Positions 1-10,135 of a stretch of DNA of 64,000 nucleotides are shown piece by piece; position 1 is the stretch's first letter, and each line of letters starts with the position of its first letter. Position numbers and translations under genes: made by a program. The stretch is from the NCBI GenBank assembly GCA_036874045.1, contig CM072335.1, positions 11,614,001 to 11,678,000 on the forward strand, read 5' to 3'. Source of the DNA: Cymodocea nodosa (Eukaryota > Streptophyta > Magnoliopsida > Alismatales > Cymodoceaceae). A model generated the notes under the pieces. The model saw only the letters and a program-made list of their open reading frames with translations, was not told the origin of the DNA and made no database searches.

Positions 1-938
1 TATATATTCAATAAGCTCTCTGTTGAATTACAGTTAACTCAACGGACAAAGTTCATTGAGTTATGGCTAACTCAATGGACTAACCTCGTGGACTTAAGTT
101 AACTCCACGAGCCTGTCTTTTCTTTTTAATACTGCTATTTACAAAGGAATTCAGCCAACCATTGGGCGATTCCACAAATTGTAAATAACATCAATTCAGC
201 TTTTTAATGTTAGTAAACATTGGATTTATCATTAAGCAATACTAACATTCAGATAATTCAAACAATAACTATTAAAATCTTTTGAACGAACCAATTTCAA
301 TAAACTATAAAACTAAAACAAACATAAAACAATCACAACACTGACAAAGATAACATTAATCACGATACAACACAAACAATACAACACTCAAATACAACAT
401 ACAACAAAGATAAATTATTTTTTTGGTATTTTTGTTTTAATATGAACATGGAAATGGGCGAAAGGTGAAATGTAAAGTAATCTCAGTTGACAGTAAATAC
501 TTCTATCACTACTTACAACGCGATTACACCACTAAAAATTAAACCACTTACAATCCTGTCTCCTCTCCCTATAGAATCGTGAGTCCAGAATTGTAAGATG
601 ATCTCCTCTTCAGCATACAGGCATCAACCCGAAGCCAAGGCTAAAAGCTTTACGATCTCCTAAAATATGAGTCGGCGCTTGGTGAAAATGGCTTCCCTTC
701 CCGCGACGCGATCACTCCTCACAACGGTTGTCAGGCACTGTGTTTGACTCAGAATCAACTCGACATCAAAATAGTATTCTCATAGACCTTCGATGGTTGG
801 TGATTGTAGTGGTGGTAACGATAGTTGGTGTGGTACTTTGGAGGATTGCCGATACTACTTGCAGAAAGCTCGGTGCTCCTCCTTTGTACACACTTGCTGT
901 CCATCGATCACACACACTTTTTTTCTTTTTCTTCTTCT

Positions 939-946
939 CTTTTATA
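939..946 (-). promoter_or_regulatory. Probable TATA box of the Athila LTR
   Basis: TATAAAAG on the minus strand, conserved at the matching place in the other two LTRs (46341-46348 and 59071-59078). It is a candidate core promoter for element transcription; no transcript evidence is available. Confidence 0.5.
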
Positions 947-1174
947 TTTCTTCAGTAGTAACTGCTTCTGCTTGAATGGTCGGTTGGATTTCCTTCATTC
1001 ATATCAACGGCGATGATTTCTTCTCCCTACGTGCTATGTGTAAATGTGATTTTTCTCTTCCAACTGTGTGTTCCTACAACCGCTATAGTGGCATATTAGA
1101 AAATAAATAGTCCGTGGAGTTACAGATAACTCAATGGACTTTCTTCGTTGATTTAACTATAAAACATATGCATA

Positions 1175-1345
1175 AATTTAACTATCCGATGCTCAGGTGC
1201 ATTTTGGATACTTACAAACTTAACTATCCGATGCTCAAATGCATTTCGAATAGTTACAAACTTAACTATCCGATACTCAGATGCATTTCGGATAGTTATA
1301 GACTTAACTATCCAATACTCAGATGCATTTCAGATAGTTACAGAT
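1175..1345. repeat. Four tandem copies of a ~41-bp imperfect palindrome in the LTR
   Basis: Each unit has AACTATCCGA and TCGGATAGTT flanking a short loop that often contains GATGC. The same palindrome recurs singly near 1445-1475 and 1585-1620. LTRs of element 2 carry only single copies (about 46715-46745 and 59440-59475), so the tandem expansion is private to this LTR. Confidence 0.8.
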
Positions 1346-1993
1346 AACTCACCGATATATAACTTAAATAAATCTACCAGATCTCGACACGTGTCAACAG
1401 CAGTTTAATCATAAAATAAACATTTCAGAGAGTTACAGAGCTAACTATCCGATGCTTAGATGCATTTCGGATAGTTAGAGATAACTCACCGAAAATCCAC
1501 TTAAGTCACTTTCCCAGAACATGACATGTGTCCTCAGCTATTTTATAAATAAAAAGAGATTTCAGAGAGTTACACATATAACTATCCGATGCCCAACTGC
1601 AATTTCGGATAGTTATAGATAACTCATCGAAAGTTCACTTAAGTCATGCATTATGGTTTAGACACGTGTACTTTAGGAAATAATAAAATATTCTTTCAAA
1701 ACATAACTGTTCGGAAATTTAAACATAACTATCCGACATGTTCGGTCTGTTAAACATAACTGTCCGAAATATCAGAAAATTCGGATACTTAAGAATTTTA
1801 CAGCCTACAACTTACCGACAGTTCAGAAATGTACTAAATTAACATTAATTCCCCAAAATTAAAAAAATTCTTTAATTAAAACATATAACAGTGCAATTAT
1901 AACATAATGGCTTAATTCTCATATGATAAGCTAAATATTATGCAATTAACCATCATTTAACCGTTAATAATATGCACTTTTTCATTTTAAGCA

Positions 1994-2005
1994 CTTCCCC
2001 CATAC
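1994..2005 (-). other. Polypurine tract of Athila-like element 1
   Basis: On the minus strand it reads ATGGGGGAAG, immediately upstream of the LTR start (TG at 1993). Element 2 has the same tract at 47126-47137. It would prime plus-strand DNA synthesis. Confidence 0.8.
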
Positions 2006-3752
2006 CTAAATTTTCCTAGTCCCTTAGCAAACTAAGATCTAATTAATTGGTCTTCTGAAAAATGCTAGAATTAATTCTTTTCCCCTTTTTTTTCTTCTGT
2101 TTAGCATAAAAATATATATAGATATTCTGTATGTTTCAGTAATCAACTTGCAAATAGACTTAGAATATATGCAAATTACATACAAAGTATATCATCATCA
2201 CATAGGTGTTAATTATATTATCATTTGTTCTTCTTTTCATCATCTACCATCCTAAATTTTCCAATAAGATTTCTAGAAGAAATTTCAACAACATACGAAT
2301 CAAAGTACAATCCAATTCAATATAATTAAGACAAGTAGAATAAAGAATTGTATCTCCCTTAAACAACTTCAAAAGTCAATTCTAGATTTATATTACAGCA
2401 ATTCTAGATAACAGAAAATATACTCGATTCATAAGATATCTATATTTCACAAAACAATTGTATCTTTTCAGAACAGTATATGTTTTTTTTTTTTTTCCAG
2501 TACTTTAAAAGTTAATTTGACAAGCTTGAATCATACAAGAGCTTTCTAATGTACCCATGTAACGAGCTTTCAATCAATAATCCCAGATCTGATCAGGATC
2601 TTAGGTTGCCAGATTTCAAGAGTCATTTTTCAGGTCAGCAATCCTTACATACCTATCTACTCAAGTACAAAAGGCTCGTGATCAAACAAGTTAATAAACT
2701 CTCAAAATTTTCCCTTTTTTTTTTCTTTTTTTCAATCAAACTACAAACACAAAACAAAACATTAATCACATACTGTATATGTATGTATTTCATTAATACA
2801 GATGCAGTAATCACCAATCTCATAAAGTCCTGCTTCTATCATTTACTATAAATATGAATCCATAACATTAAGCTCATACTTTTTCTATAGTTTAATAAGA
2901 TCTACACATAAATCATTCTACAAGTTCAATCAGTCAAATTAAATGTATCTTTAATCATATGTGTTTCATTTAATCTAGAATTCACATCTCAGCTCTTTTA
3001 GGACTTCAGATAATTTACTGATTTTTCATTAAGCATTCTGATTTCATTTTAAAATCGTGAAACTGTTAAACTCATGAAATTCAGAAAAAACATAAGATAC
3101 TATATCTAGATTTGCATAAATAGTAAATTCTATAGCATCTATATAGCCTTCTAAATATAACATTCAAGTAATTACAATTTATAAACATTTTACAGTCTCA
3201 ATTATCGGATAGTTACAGCAAGTTCATAAAAATTTTCAATTTCCTCAAAACTTTGGAGTACCATTTTAATTCCTTTAATTAACAAACTTACATGGCTATT
3301 ACTTTAATTACCTCCCCCCCATACCTACATTTTGTATTGTCCTCAATGTAAAAGATTTGACAATAAGTACCGTAGTTGTAGCAGGCATGAATACAGTTTT
3401 GTTGATTTAAAATTCAGGATAAGTAATTGGTTACATACCTTGTTTCGTTTGTATCTCCTTCTACATATTCTGATTTTTTGATTTTGAAAAACTTTTCATT
3501 CACAGATAAACATAGAATATAAAACAAAATAACATTTAACAGATATTAATAAATCAGTGTCTTGTGTGGAACCCAGGCTCCTATGCCTTTGGTGGCTCAC
3601 AAGCAAGCCAATTGGTTTCCCAAAACAGATACCTACAAACTAGATTGATATTTTTTTTTTTCTTTTATAAAATAAAAATGAAAACTTTAAAAAAATTTTT
3701 TTCTAAACATAAACATAGAATACACATAACATTAAACACACAAAATCACAAC
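2006..3752 (-). other. 3' untranslated region between F-box ORF and 3' LTR
   Basis: AT-rich and without a conserved long reading frame. About 2030-3400 is collinear, at roughly 60-90% identity, with the pol-to-ORF-X spacer of copia A (about 14340-15400 minus, 26460-27530 plus) and contains the strongly conserved block annotated separately. Short ORFs such as 2549-2851 plus are on the non-sense strand and broken by poly-T variation between copies. Confidence 0.7.
2536..2710 (-). other. Cross-superfamily conserved block with splice-donor-like site
   Basis: About 175 bp, near 90% identical by eye to blocks in copia A (14738-14915 minus, 26965-27145 plus) and in Athila element 2 (47666-47843). 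It has the same orientation relative to element sense in all four. On the sense strand it contains GATAG|GTATGTAAGG, a near-perfect plant 5' splice site (first intron base at 2652). It has no consistent open frame. Its role is unknown; a conserved splice donor or structured RNA is inferred. Confidence 0.75.
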
Positions 3753-4891
3753 TTAAGAATATGATTGAAAAGTAGGAACAAATGGAATAAATGTATCAGT
3801 CCAATCAAACTTTTTAGGCATAGTTCTTCTTGCTATTAATTCTATTTTAATGTAGTTCTTGTTCCTTGTTAATTTGTAAACATGTAATATATTATAAATT
3901 CTGAATACAAGTGTATTACCATTAATGATATGAAATGCAGAAAGGGATGCTTTTTGATTCCAAGGTAATGTAGCAGTTTCTATTTCTACATCTATTTCAA
4001 TATATTCCTCTTCCCACTTCCATTCATTTATGTCTTTCATAATCCATATTTGAAATTTCATCAATTCATCCCACCATCTTATCAGACATAAAGTAGGATC
4101 ATCTTCTTCATTATACCACATTCCTATTTGAATTTTATTAAATTCTTCAGATGGTGGTTTAGCTATTTCTCTCGGTATAGGTAAAATTTCTATATATTCA
4201 TCATAACTATCTATGCTCACTATGTATAAATCAGATCCAAACGCTATTAATATATCTGAGACTAGATATATATATCCATCAAGTATGACATGTGTTTGGT
4301 TAATTAATGATTTTCGTCCCAGATATATCATAATATTTTCATTCCAAGATCTATTCAAAAAGTTATACACACTTAAGTGTAAATCTTCATCCCAATTTCC
4401 TGTAGGTCTCCAATAATATAATTTTTCAGGAATTGTAGAATTTTTATCATAAAATATCAAAGTCGATCCACAATTTACAGTTGGTACTTCAAATCTATTA
4501 GGTTTCCTATATTCCATTCTTCTCCTGTTATAGGATTTCTTATCAAAATATCAGGTAATAATAAACTTGCATACCTTGGTCTCATCCTGTATATGATTAA
4601 TCCTTCATCTATCCCCATAATATGATCTATTCATTCTAATGTATTAGGTGGAATTCCAGTAGTTTCTTCCATAGCCAGATATTCATGGGTATTTGAACTA
4701 CGATTAAATGACCTCCATATAAATCCATCTCTAGTCTTAGTCACTTTTGTAGCTTGTAGTCCCTGAAAATATTTTTCTTCAATACAGTCTTTAATTTCCT
4801 TTGATACACAACACAGCCTGCATAGATCTTTAGCTGATAAATTACTCAATACTTCCCTTAGTGCATCCAATGGTAATTGCATCAATTCCAT
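3753..4891 (-). pseudogene. Captured F-box protein ORF, copy 1 (two lesions)
   Basis: About 380 codons. Residues about 5-45 form an F-box (LPLDALREVLSNLSAKDLC then RLCCVSKEIKDCI), the fold that binds SKP1 in SCF ubiquitin ligases. The rest resembles an F-box-associated beta-propeller-type domain: RNPITGEEWNI near residue 115, LYYWRPTGNW, HVILDGYIYLV, EWKWEEEYIEID and a C-terminal VYKL strand. The start is the ATG at 4891, conserved in copy 2. Lesions are an in-frame TGA at 4631-4633 and a one-base loss near 4505; the last 254 codons (4517-3753) are open. Copy 2 has different lesions, so the ancestral element probably carried an intact gene. It lies 189 bp after the Gag ORF and before the 3' UTR, inside the element. 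No introns are seen, consistent with capture through RNA. The substrate is unknown. Confidence 0.85.
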
Positions 4892-4958
4892 TTGTCGATT
4901 CTGTATAACACAAATAAAAATTTAACAGAGACAAAAATTAACATAACTACTACACACC

Positions 4959-5010
4959 TTCGTGGAGTTAAGGCATAACTCAATGAACTAAGTTCGTTGA
5001 GTTAAGGACT
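4959..5010. promoter_or_regulatory. Inverted TTGAGTTA/TAACTCAA module before F-box ORF
   Basis: Between the Gag stop and the F-box ATG lie CGTGGAGTTA, ATAACTCAATG and CGTTGAGTTA. The same cluster precedes the copy 2 F-box ORF (50097-50150) and occurs in the LTRs. It may be a promoter module or hairpin. On the sense strand a pyrimidine-rich stretch ending in TTTTTAG lies nearby (about 5024-5040), a possible splice acceptor. Function is inferred only. Confidence 0.45.
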
Positions 5011-5080
5011 AGCTCTACGATACTATTAACTAAAAATAAAAACATATATACATACAGATAGTTGCTTCAATTATACTACT

Positions 5081-6268
5081 TCATTCAGCTACCCTCCTAG
5101 AAGAGGTATCAATTTCATTAACAGATCTATTGACAGGGTTAGGTATTGCTTGTATTGGCAATCCTCCAATAGGTCTAACTTCCATTGGTTCCTTCCGTCT
5201 AAGTGGTATATTTCTATTCTGATTTTGAATTGCAGCATTTCCAAATACAAAATCTAGACGATTGTTTAATTGTTGGATTATCTTTTCTAATTTCTCTATT
5301 CTAGATCCTTGTTCAATTAATGCTTCATAACTTATGTTCGTCTCATTTATATTTTCTCCTCCTTGGAAATTATTGTTTTTCCGAGATAAATTTGGGTGAT
5401 TTCTCCAATTAGGATTATAAGAATTTCCCAAGTTATCTCTCTAGTTTCTAGCATAAATAATATCTAAGTCATTTATGTTTGCATTCTTTTCTGCTAGCTT
5501 TTGATTTAATGATAACTCTTCTATTTTCTTTGTTAATTCAGTTAATTTCACTTCAAGCATAGTACTTGAATCTATTTCATGCATTCCTCTTGGCAATTTT
5601 TTATTATCTACAATAGCTTCACCTGAGTTTTCCCACTATGCAGTTCTTTTTGCAAAGTTTTCTAAATATGCCCATGCTTCTTCACTACATAACTTTAAAA
5701 ATCCATTTTGACAAGTAGATTCTAATAAAGATTTTGTTGAAACATCTATGCCTTCATAAATTATACCTATTAATTGTGCCTTACTCATTGCATGATGTGG
5801 ACATTGAGTCAATAAATCTTTAAATCTTTCAAAATATTTCCAGAATGATTCACCCTATTTTTGGCTACACATTAATATTTATTTCTTCTTTTTAATCGTT
5901 TGATGTGTTGGATAATATTTTTCTAGAAAAATAGAGCAAAATTCAGTCCATGTAGAAATTGAATCAGGCGATAGAGTATATAACCATCTCTTAGCTGTGT
6001 CTTCTAAAGAAAAAGGGATATATCTAAGTTTAATAGCATCTATACTCATGTTCGGCATTTTCATCATTTGACAAACTTCATTAAATTCTCTAAGGAAATA
6101 ATAGGCATCCTCTCTTTCTAATCCATGAAAATGTGGCAATTGACTAATATAATTAGATTTCAGTTCAAACCTATCTCCCTCAAAGTTTGGCAATCGAATA
6201 CATGAAGGTTCATCAACTAATTCAGGATACAAAATCTCTCCTAATGGTTTTCCTACTAGAGCAGCCAT
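5081..6268 (-). pseudogene. gag: Athila-type Gag capsid ORF located 3' of pol, copy 1
   Basis: Starts at the ATG at 6268 (MAALVGKPLGEI). Residues about 70-200 match the retrotransposon Gag capsid family as seen in Athila: AKRWLYTLSPDSISTWTEF, then FLEKYYPTHQT, GESFWKYFERFKDLL and TQCPHH. The C-terminal part (5431-5081) has the Athila-like NPNWRNHPNLS motif followed by a coiled coil. Lesions are a stop at 5879-5881 and further stops between 5880 and 5430. No CCHC zinc knuckle is visible. Gag normally precedes protease and pol; here it follows integrase and ORF-X. Copy 2 has the same placement (51407-50220), so the position predates both copies. Confidence 0.85.
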
Positions 6269-7362
6269 TTCTGCGTTCTCTTTTAAAGAAAGGTTAGCTA
6301 CACCCTAAAGAATTTCGTTAAAGTTCAGTTCAGAAAATTTTTCAGTACTCCTCTACGATGAAAATTCCTGGGTAGGTGTTCTTACTAATCATTTAGTGCT
6401 TAGAGAACAGGTCCATGTGCTCATAAATAAATATCAAAAGATTAATTACATACCAGTCTGAAGCTTTCCATTCAATAAATATTTGTTGTCGGATGAAGTT
6501 GAATCAGCTGCTTCTCCTTTCAGGTCCTCCAACGCATTCTCCTTTCTTTTAAAAGTGCTGGTAACTCGTAAATAATATTCTGTTTTATATATATAATGCA
6601 CATCCATAAAGTGAATAAATCTCGTTGCAAGAATGTGTCTTGCAACGTGCATCATGGTTCCTGTTTTTATGGGTACGTGTACCACTACTAATTTCAAATT
6701 TTGGTAACCGCTAAACCAACGAAGTTTCGTTTATGGTTAAAAAAATAACTGTTCTGCTTAATCCACGAACTAACCTCATTGAGCTACAGATAACTCAATG
6801 GAACAAAGTCAGTTACTGTTGCTAACTCCACGGACTAACTTCGTTACTCAACGGAGTGACCTTATATTATATTACTAACCTCGTGGAGTTACGTTTAACT
6901 CAACGGACTTACTTCGTTGAGTTAACACTTAGCAACTTCTAAGTTTTACTCTCGTAAGTTCCTCTCTACTTTTTTTTCTTTTTCATTCTGCTTAACTGAA
7001 ATAAAGTTAAATCTATGTCATTAATGCATCATTCTAATCAAAATTCGTTTAAATCTGAACATTATATAGAGATTTAACTTGTAGGTCATTTTATGTTATG
7101 TAGAATTTACATTTTACCTTGCAACATGCAGAAATTTTTAAGCATTTATCCTATCATTCAGCAAAGTGTAAATCTATTAAACATTAATTCATAATCTTCC
7201 ACAAAATATATATAACATTCAATACATTCCATTCATTTTCACATCCAAAACACGTATGAAAATTGCATTTGAAAAATTTACATTCATTAATATGATCAAT
7301 TTACAGTATAAGTACATCATACAATTTCATACAATTTTATACAAGTAGACGAACAATATAAG
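6269..7362 (-). other. Leader between ORF-X and Gag, with motif cluster
   Basis: Contains paired CGTTGAGTTA / TAACTCAACG motifs at about 6765-6935, a TATATATAAAA-type box on the minus strand (about 6582-6594) and a splice-donor-like CTG|GTATGTAAT near 6455. This is consistent with a separate promoter and leader for the downstream Gag ORF. The 83-codon ORF at 6697-6446 is disrupted in copy 2, so I do not call it a gene. Confidence 0.45.
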
Positions 7363-9570
7363 TTAATCTCTATTCCTTAGTTCATCTACTTTCTTCTGGA
7401 GTTTTTCTAATTGAAGCTCTAATTGATTAATCCTTTCTATTGCTCCTGTAATTCCTCTAGAAGGTATAGCTAGTTCTGCTGCTACAAAATTTCTATATTC
7501 TTTCACTGAAATTGTTCTAGATCTGATCCTTTTTGATGTCCATTTAGTGAAATCGATATAGTCCACCATCAGTAGTGGAATCAAATCTCCATAAAACAAT
7601 TTCTTCTTCACTATTCTCAGCTTGGAGATAAAAATTGCAGATCAATTTATTTGAATCTTATTTACTACCGCATATGAGGCCCATTTGACAAATTGACTAA
7701 ATTCTATGTCATGGCCTTGTCGTTGATAGACAGTCTTAATCAGAATGTTAGCTACCATGTGTACTTTACCATTTAAATGCTTCAATCTGTTTAATGAAGG
7801 CACACTAGGATTGATAGCTAAACAATCCTTAATTTGCTGTTCTGTCCACTCGACTACAGTTGTATCTTCCAAAATTTTTATTCCTTCACTCTTTAAACCA
7901 AAAATGTTGTGGAGAAGCTCTAGTGTTATTTGTACATCAACTTCCTCCACGTTTGAAATTAATCCTCCTTCTCTTTCTCTTAAATTTACATAAGAACAAG
8001 GCACTAAATTCTCATAAATTGCATGCCCTCTTTCTTGAGAAATGAATTGCAGTAGACCTTGGAATTCAAATAAATCTTTGATTTCTTGCATTCCATCCCA
8101 ATTTACTGGTCTACTATAAATAATGTCATAACCCCTTATTTTTTAGTATTTGGTATAAGCTTCCTGACTACAAAAATGTACTTCATTCAAAATTGTTGTT
8201 TCAATTGGGTCAGGAAGGTGACTTTGTTGTTCCAGAGGTGTTTATTCTTGCTCTTCCTCTTCTATAGGTTGCATTTGAACATTTTCTACAGATTCCTGAA
8301 TTCTTGTTTCTATTTGTGGTGGTGAGTCAGTGGAACTCTCCACTCTGTCTTGAATTCTCTCCATAAATTGCTGAAGAGTTTTCTACTCTTCAATGGAATC
8401 TGTGAAATTATTTTTGCCCAAATGGCTTCTTTTAGCCTCTTCATTTTCTGCTCTTTCTTCTTCCTCCTGACCACCAATCTGTTGTATTACTATTCTTTCT
8501 GATTCTATAACAGGTTGGGATGGAGTCACGGGCAATTCAGTTTCTGCCCTAATTTCTATTCTTTCTTCTTGTACAGGCTGCAGACTAATTTCAGCCCGAT
8601 TTTCTTCTTATCTTTTCTCCTACTACTGTAGCTCCTCCTGCTCCTCAGAATCAGATAGCAGGTTTATAAAAATTTGCTCCACAGGCCCTGTGAAAATTGG
8701 TATTTCAGATTTAATTTCCTCAATTTCAAGCACTTTTTCTTTTCCTTTCTTTTTTTCTGATTAATTGTGTTTGTTCTTCCTCTTCTTCTTTTGAAATTAA
8801 ATCTATAAAAGTAGGCTCTACAGGCCTTCGAGCCACAGGTATTTGCTCTTCCTATTTAATTCTCTTCATAAATGCTGGTCTCAAAGGACCAGCCTCTCCT
8901 GCAGCACTTGATTTAGTTGCTGCTTGATGTTGTTCAAATTTTATTTTGTATTGGGCCCTTATCTTTTCTTCGACCCTTTTTTTCTTAATGGCATCATATA
9001 AAATATGTGCCTTAGCCGTAGCTATTTCTTGAGTATCACCTTGGTCTCTTGCTATTTTAACCAAGCTAGTAAATTCTTTCTCTTCTTCTTCAATTCTCGG
9101 CAAAGCAAAAGCTACTTGTGGCAATGGCTCTATTGGCTGAACTAGAGGTCCTGACTGTTGTTCCTCAGGAATAGGTCCTTCAGCAATTGGTTCCTCCTGT
9201 TCTCTTGCTCGTTGCTGCTCCCATATTGCCCAGCTTCCTCAACCAGCAATGCGTTTCTTAAACCACAATCTAGCTTTACGTTGAATTAGCTTTAGGGCTA
9301 CTTCATTGTTTGGCCGGATTTTTCTTTCTTTACTTACTACAATTTCAGTTTCCACTCTAATTTGTGTCTCCATTATTTGTGATATTTGTATTTCTAATTC
9401 AACCAAAACTTTTCTCAAGTTAAAGAGTTTTGATTCTACCTTTTGTAGCTCTTTCTCTCTTGTTGTATTTCGGATCTTTTGCCGCGTGTGTCATTCTTCA
9501 GATTCCTTCAGAAACTATGCGGTGTCCACTGCATCTTCCCAGAATTCAAGCGTCATCTTCCTCATCATGG
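7363..9570 (-). pseudogene. ORF-X of Athila-like element (putative plant transposon protein)
   Basis: A long broken frame. The N-terminal part has a coiled coil and the WFKKRI motif; the middle is very rich in Glu and Gln (9124-8852 and beyond); the C-terminal part, 8091-7642 (EIKDLFEFQGLLQF ... GHDIEFSQF ... NKIQIN), is the recognisable conserved domain, resembling proteins annotated as putative plant transposon protein (PF20167-like; not searched). After an in-frame TGA at 7642-7644 the homology continues as KKKLFYGDL and a terminal coiled coil ending at 7363. Homologues are in copia A (28038-30294) and copia B (42413-43250). Position after pol matches that of env-like genes, but I see no signal peptide or membrane segments. 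The start is uncertain because several stops lie near 9200-9570. Confidence 0.7.
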
Positions 9571-10135
9571 AGTTACACAATAGCATGGAATCGCTTTGAT
9601 TTCTACTGTTCTAGATTCTAAATGATTTGTCGGATAATGCCCCCAAAACCCTAGGTTTTAGTTTAAATAAGCCCTAAGTTTAGGCGGGTAATCGGGTCAT
9701 TTGCGGAACCAACTATTACTATTTTATCCACGGTCTTAGCTATAGTACTTCGTTGAGTTATAGTTAACTCAATGGAATAAGCTTGTTGACTAACTCAAGA
9801 CTCAACGGAGTAAGCTCGTTGAGTTAAGCGTAACTCAACGGACTCCTTGTACAAACAGATATAATAATAAAAATACTACAGATAATAGTTTTCTTTTTTT
9901 TTTTACCGGTTTAATCGATACTATGTTTCAGTCAAACCTAATTTTTTTTCTAGTTGAACTGATACTATGCTTTGGTAAAACCAACATTTTTTCTGAAAAT
10001 TAATATTTCCTATTTTTTTATGTTCCAATCATACCGATGGATCCAATTAGTTGAACTGCAATGATTTTTATATTTTATATATTTTTTTAATGTTTTTTTT
10101 TATACAAATATATAAACATAAAAACTAATTTCTTA
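9571..10135 (-). promoter_or_regulatory. Spacer between pol and ORF-X with inverted motif cluster
   Basis: Paired motifs CGTTGAGTTA, AACTCAACGGA and CGTTGAGTTAAG lie at about 9745-9845, followed by repeated CCGATACTATG(C/T)TT(C/T)GGT segments at 9905-10005 that are tandemly duplicated in element 2. There is no reading frame. The layout resembles the clusters in front of the Gag and F-box ORFs and in the LTRs, so this may be the ORF-X promoter. Confidence 0.45.

Larger units (their letters stand above)
1..1993 (-). repeat. 3' LTR of Athila-like element 1 (cut by window edge)
   Basis: It matches the LTRs at 45196-47125 and 57875-59855. On the minus strand it starts TG at 1993, directly after the polypurine tract. 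It carries the inverted AACTCAACGGA-type motifs near 10-110 and an amplified set of ATCCGA/TCGGAT hairpins at 1175-1345. A GC-richer stretch near 540-900 is shared by all three LTRs; small ORFs there (for example 728-958 plus) are not conserved as reading frames and are not called genes. Confidence 0.9.

Noticed and set aside
16..110. Rho-independent terminator-like inverted repeats
   Set aside because: This is eukaryotic DNA, and the same motif recurs throughout LTRs and spacers; it is more likely regulatory or structural.
728..1347. Small plus-strand ORFs in the Athila LTR (728-958, 793-975, 825-1016, 1114-1347)
   Set aside because: They are antisense to the element, differ in frame between LTR copies, and the last is only the translation of tandem palindromes.
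6446..6697. 83-codon ORF upstream of Gag
   Set aside because: The frame is broken in element 2 and there is no recognisable motif.
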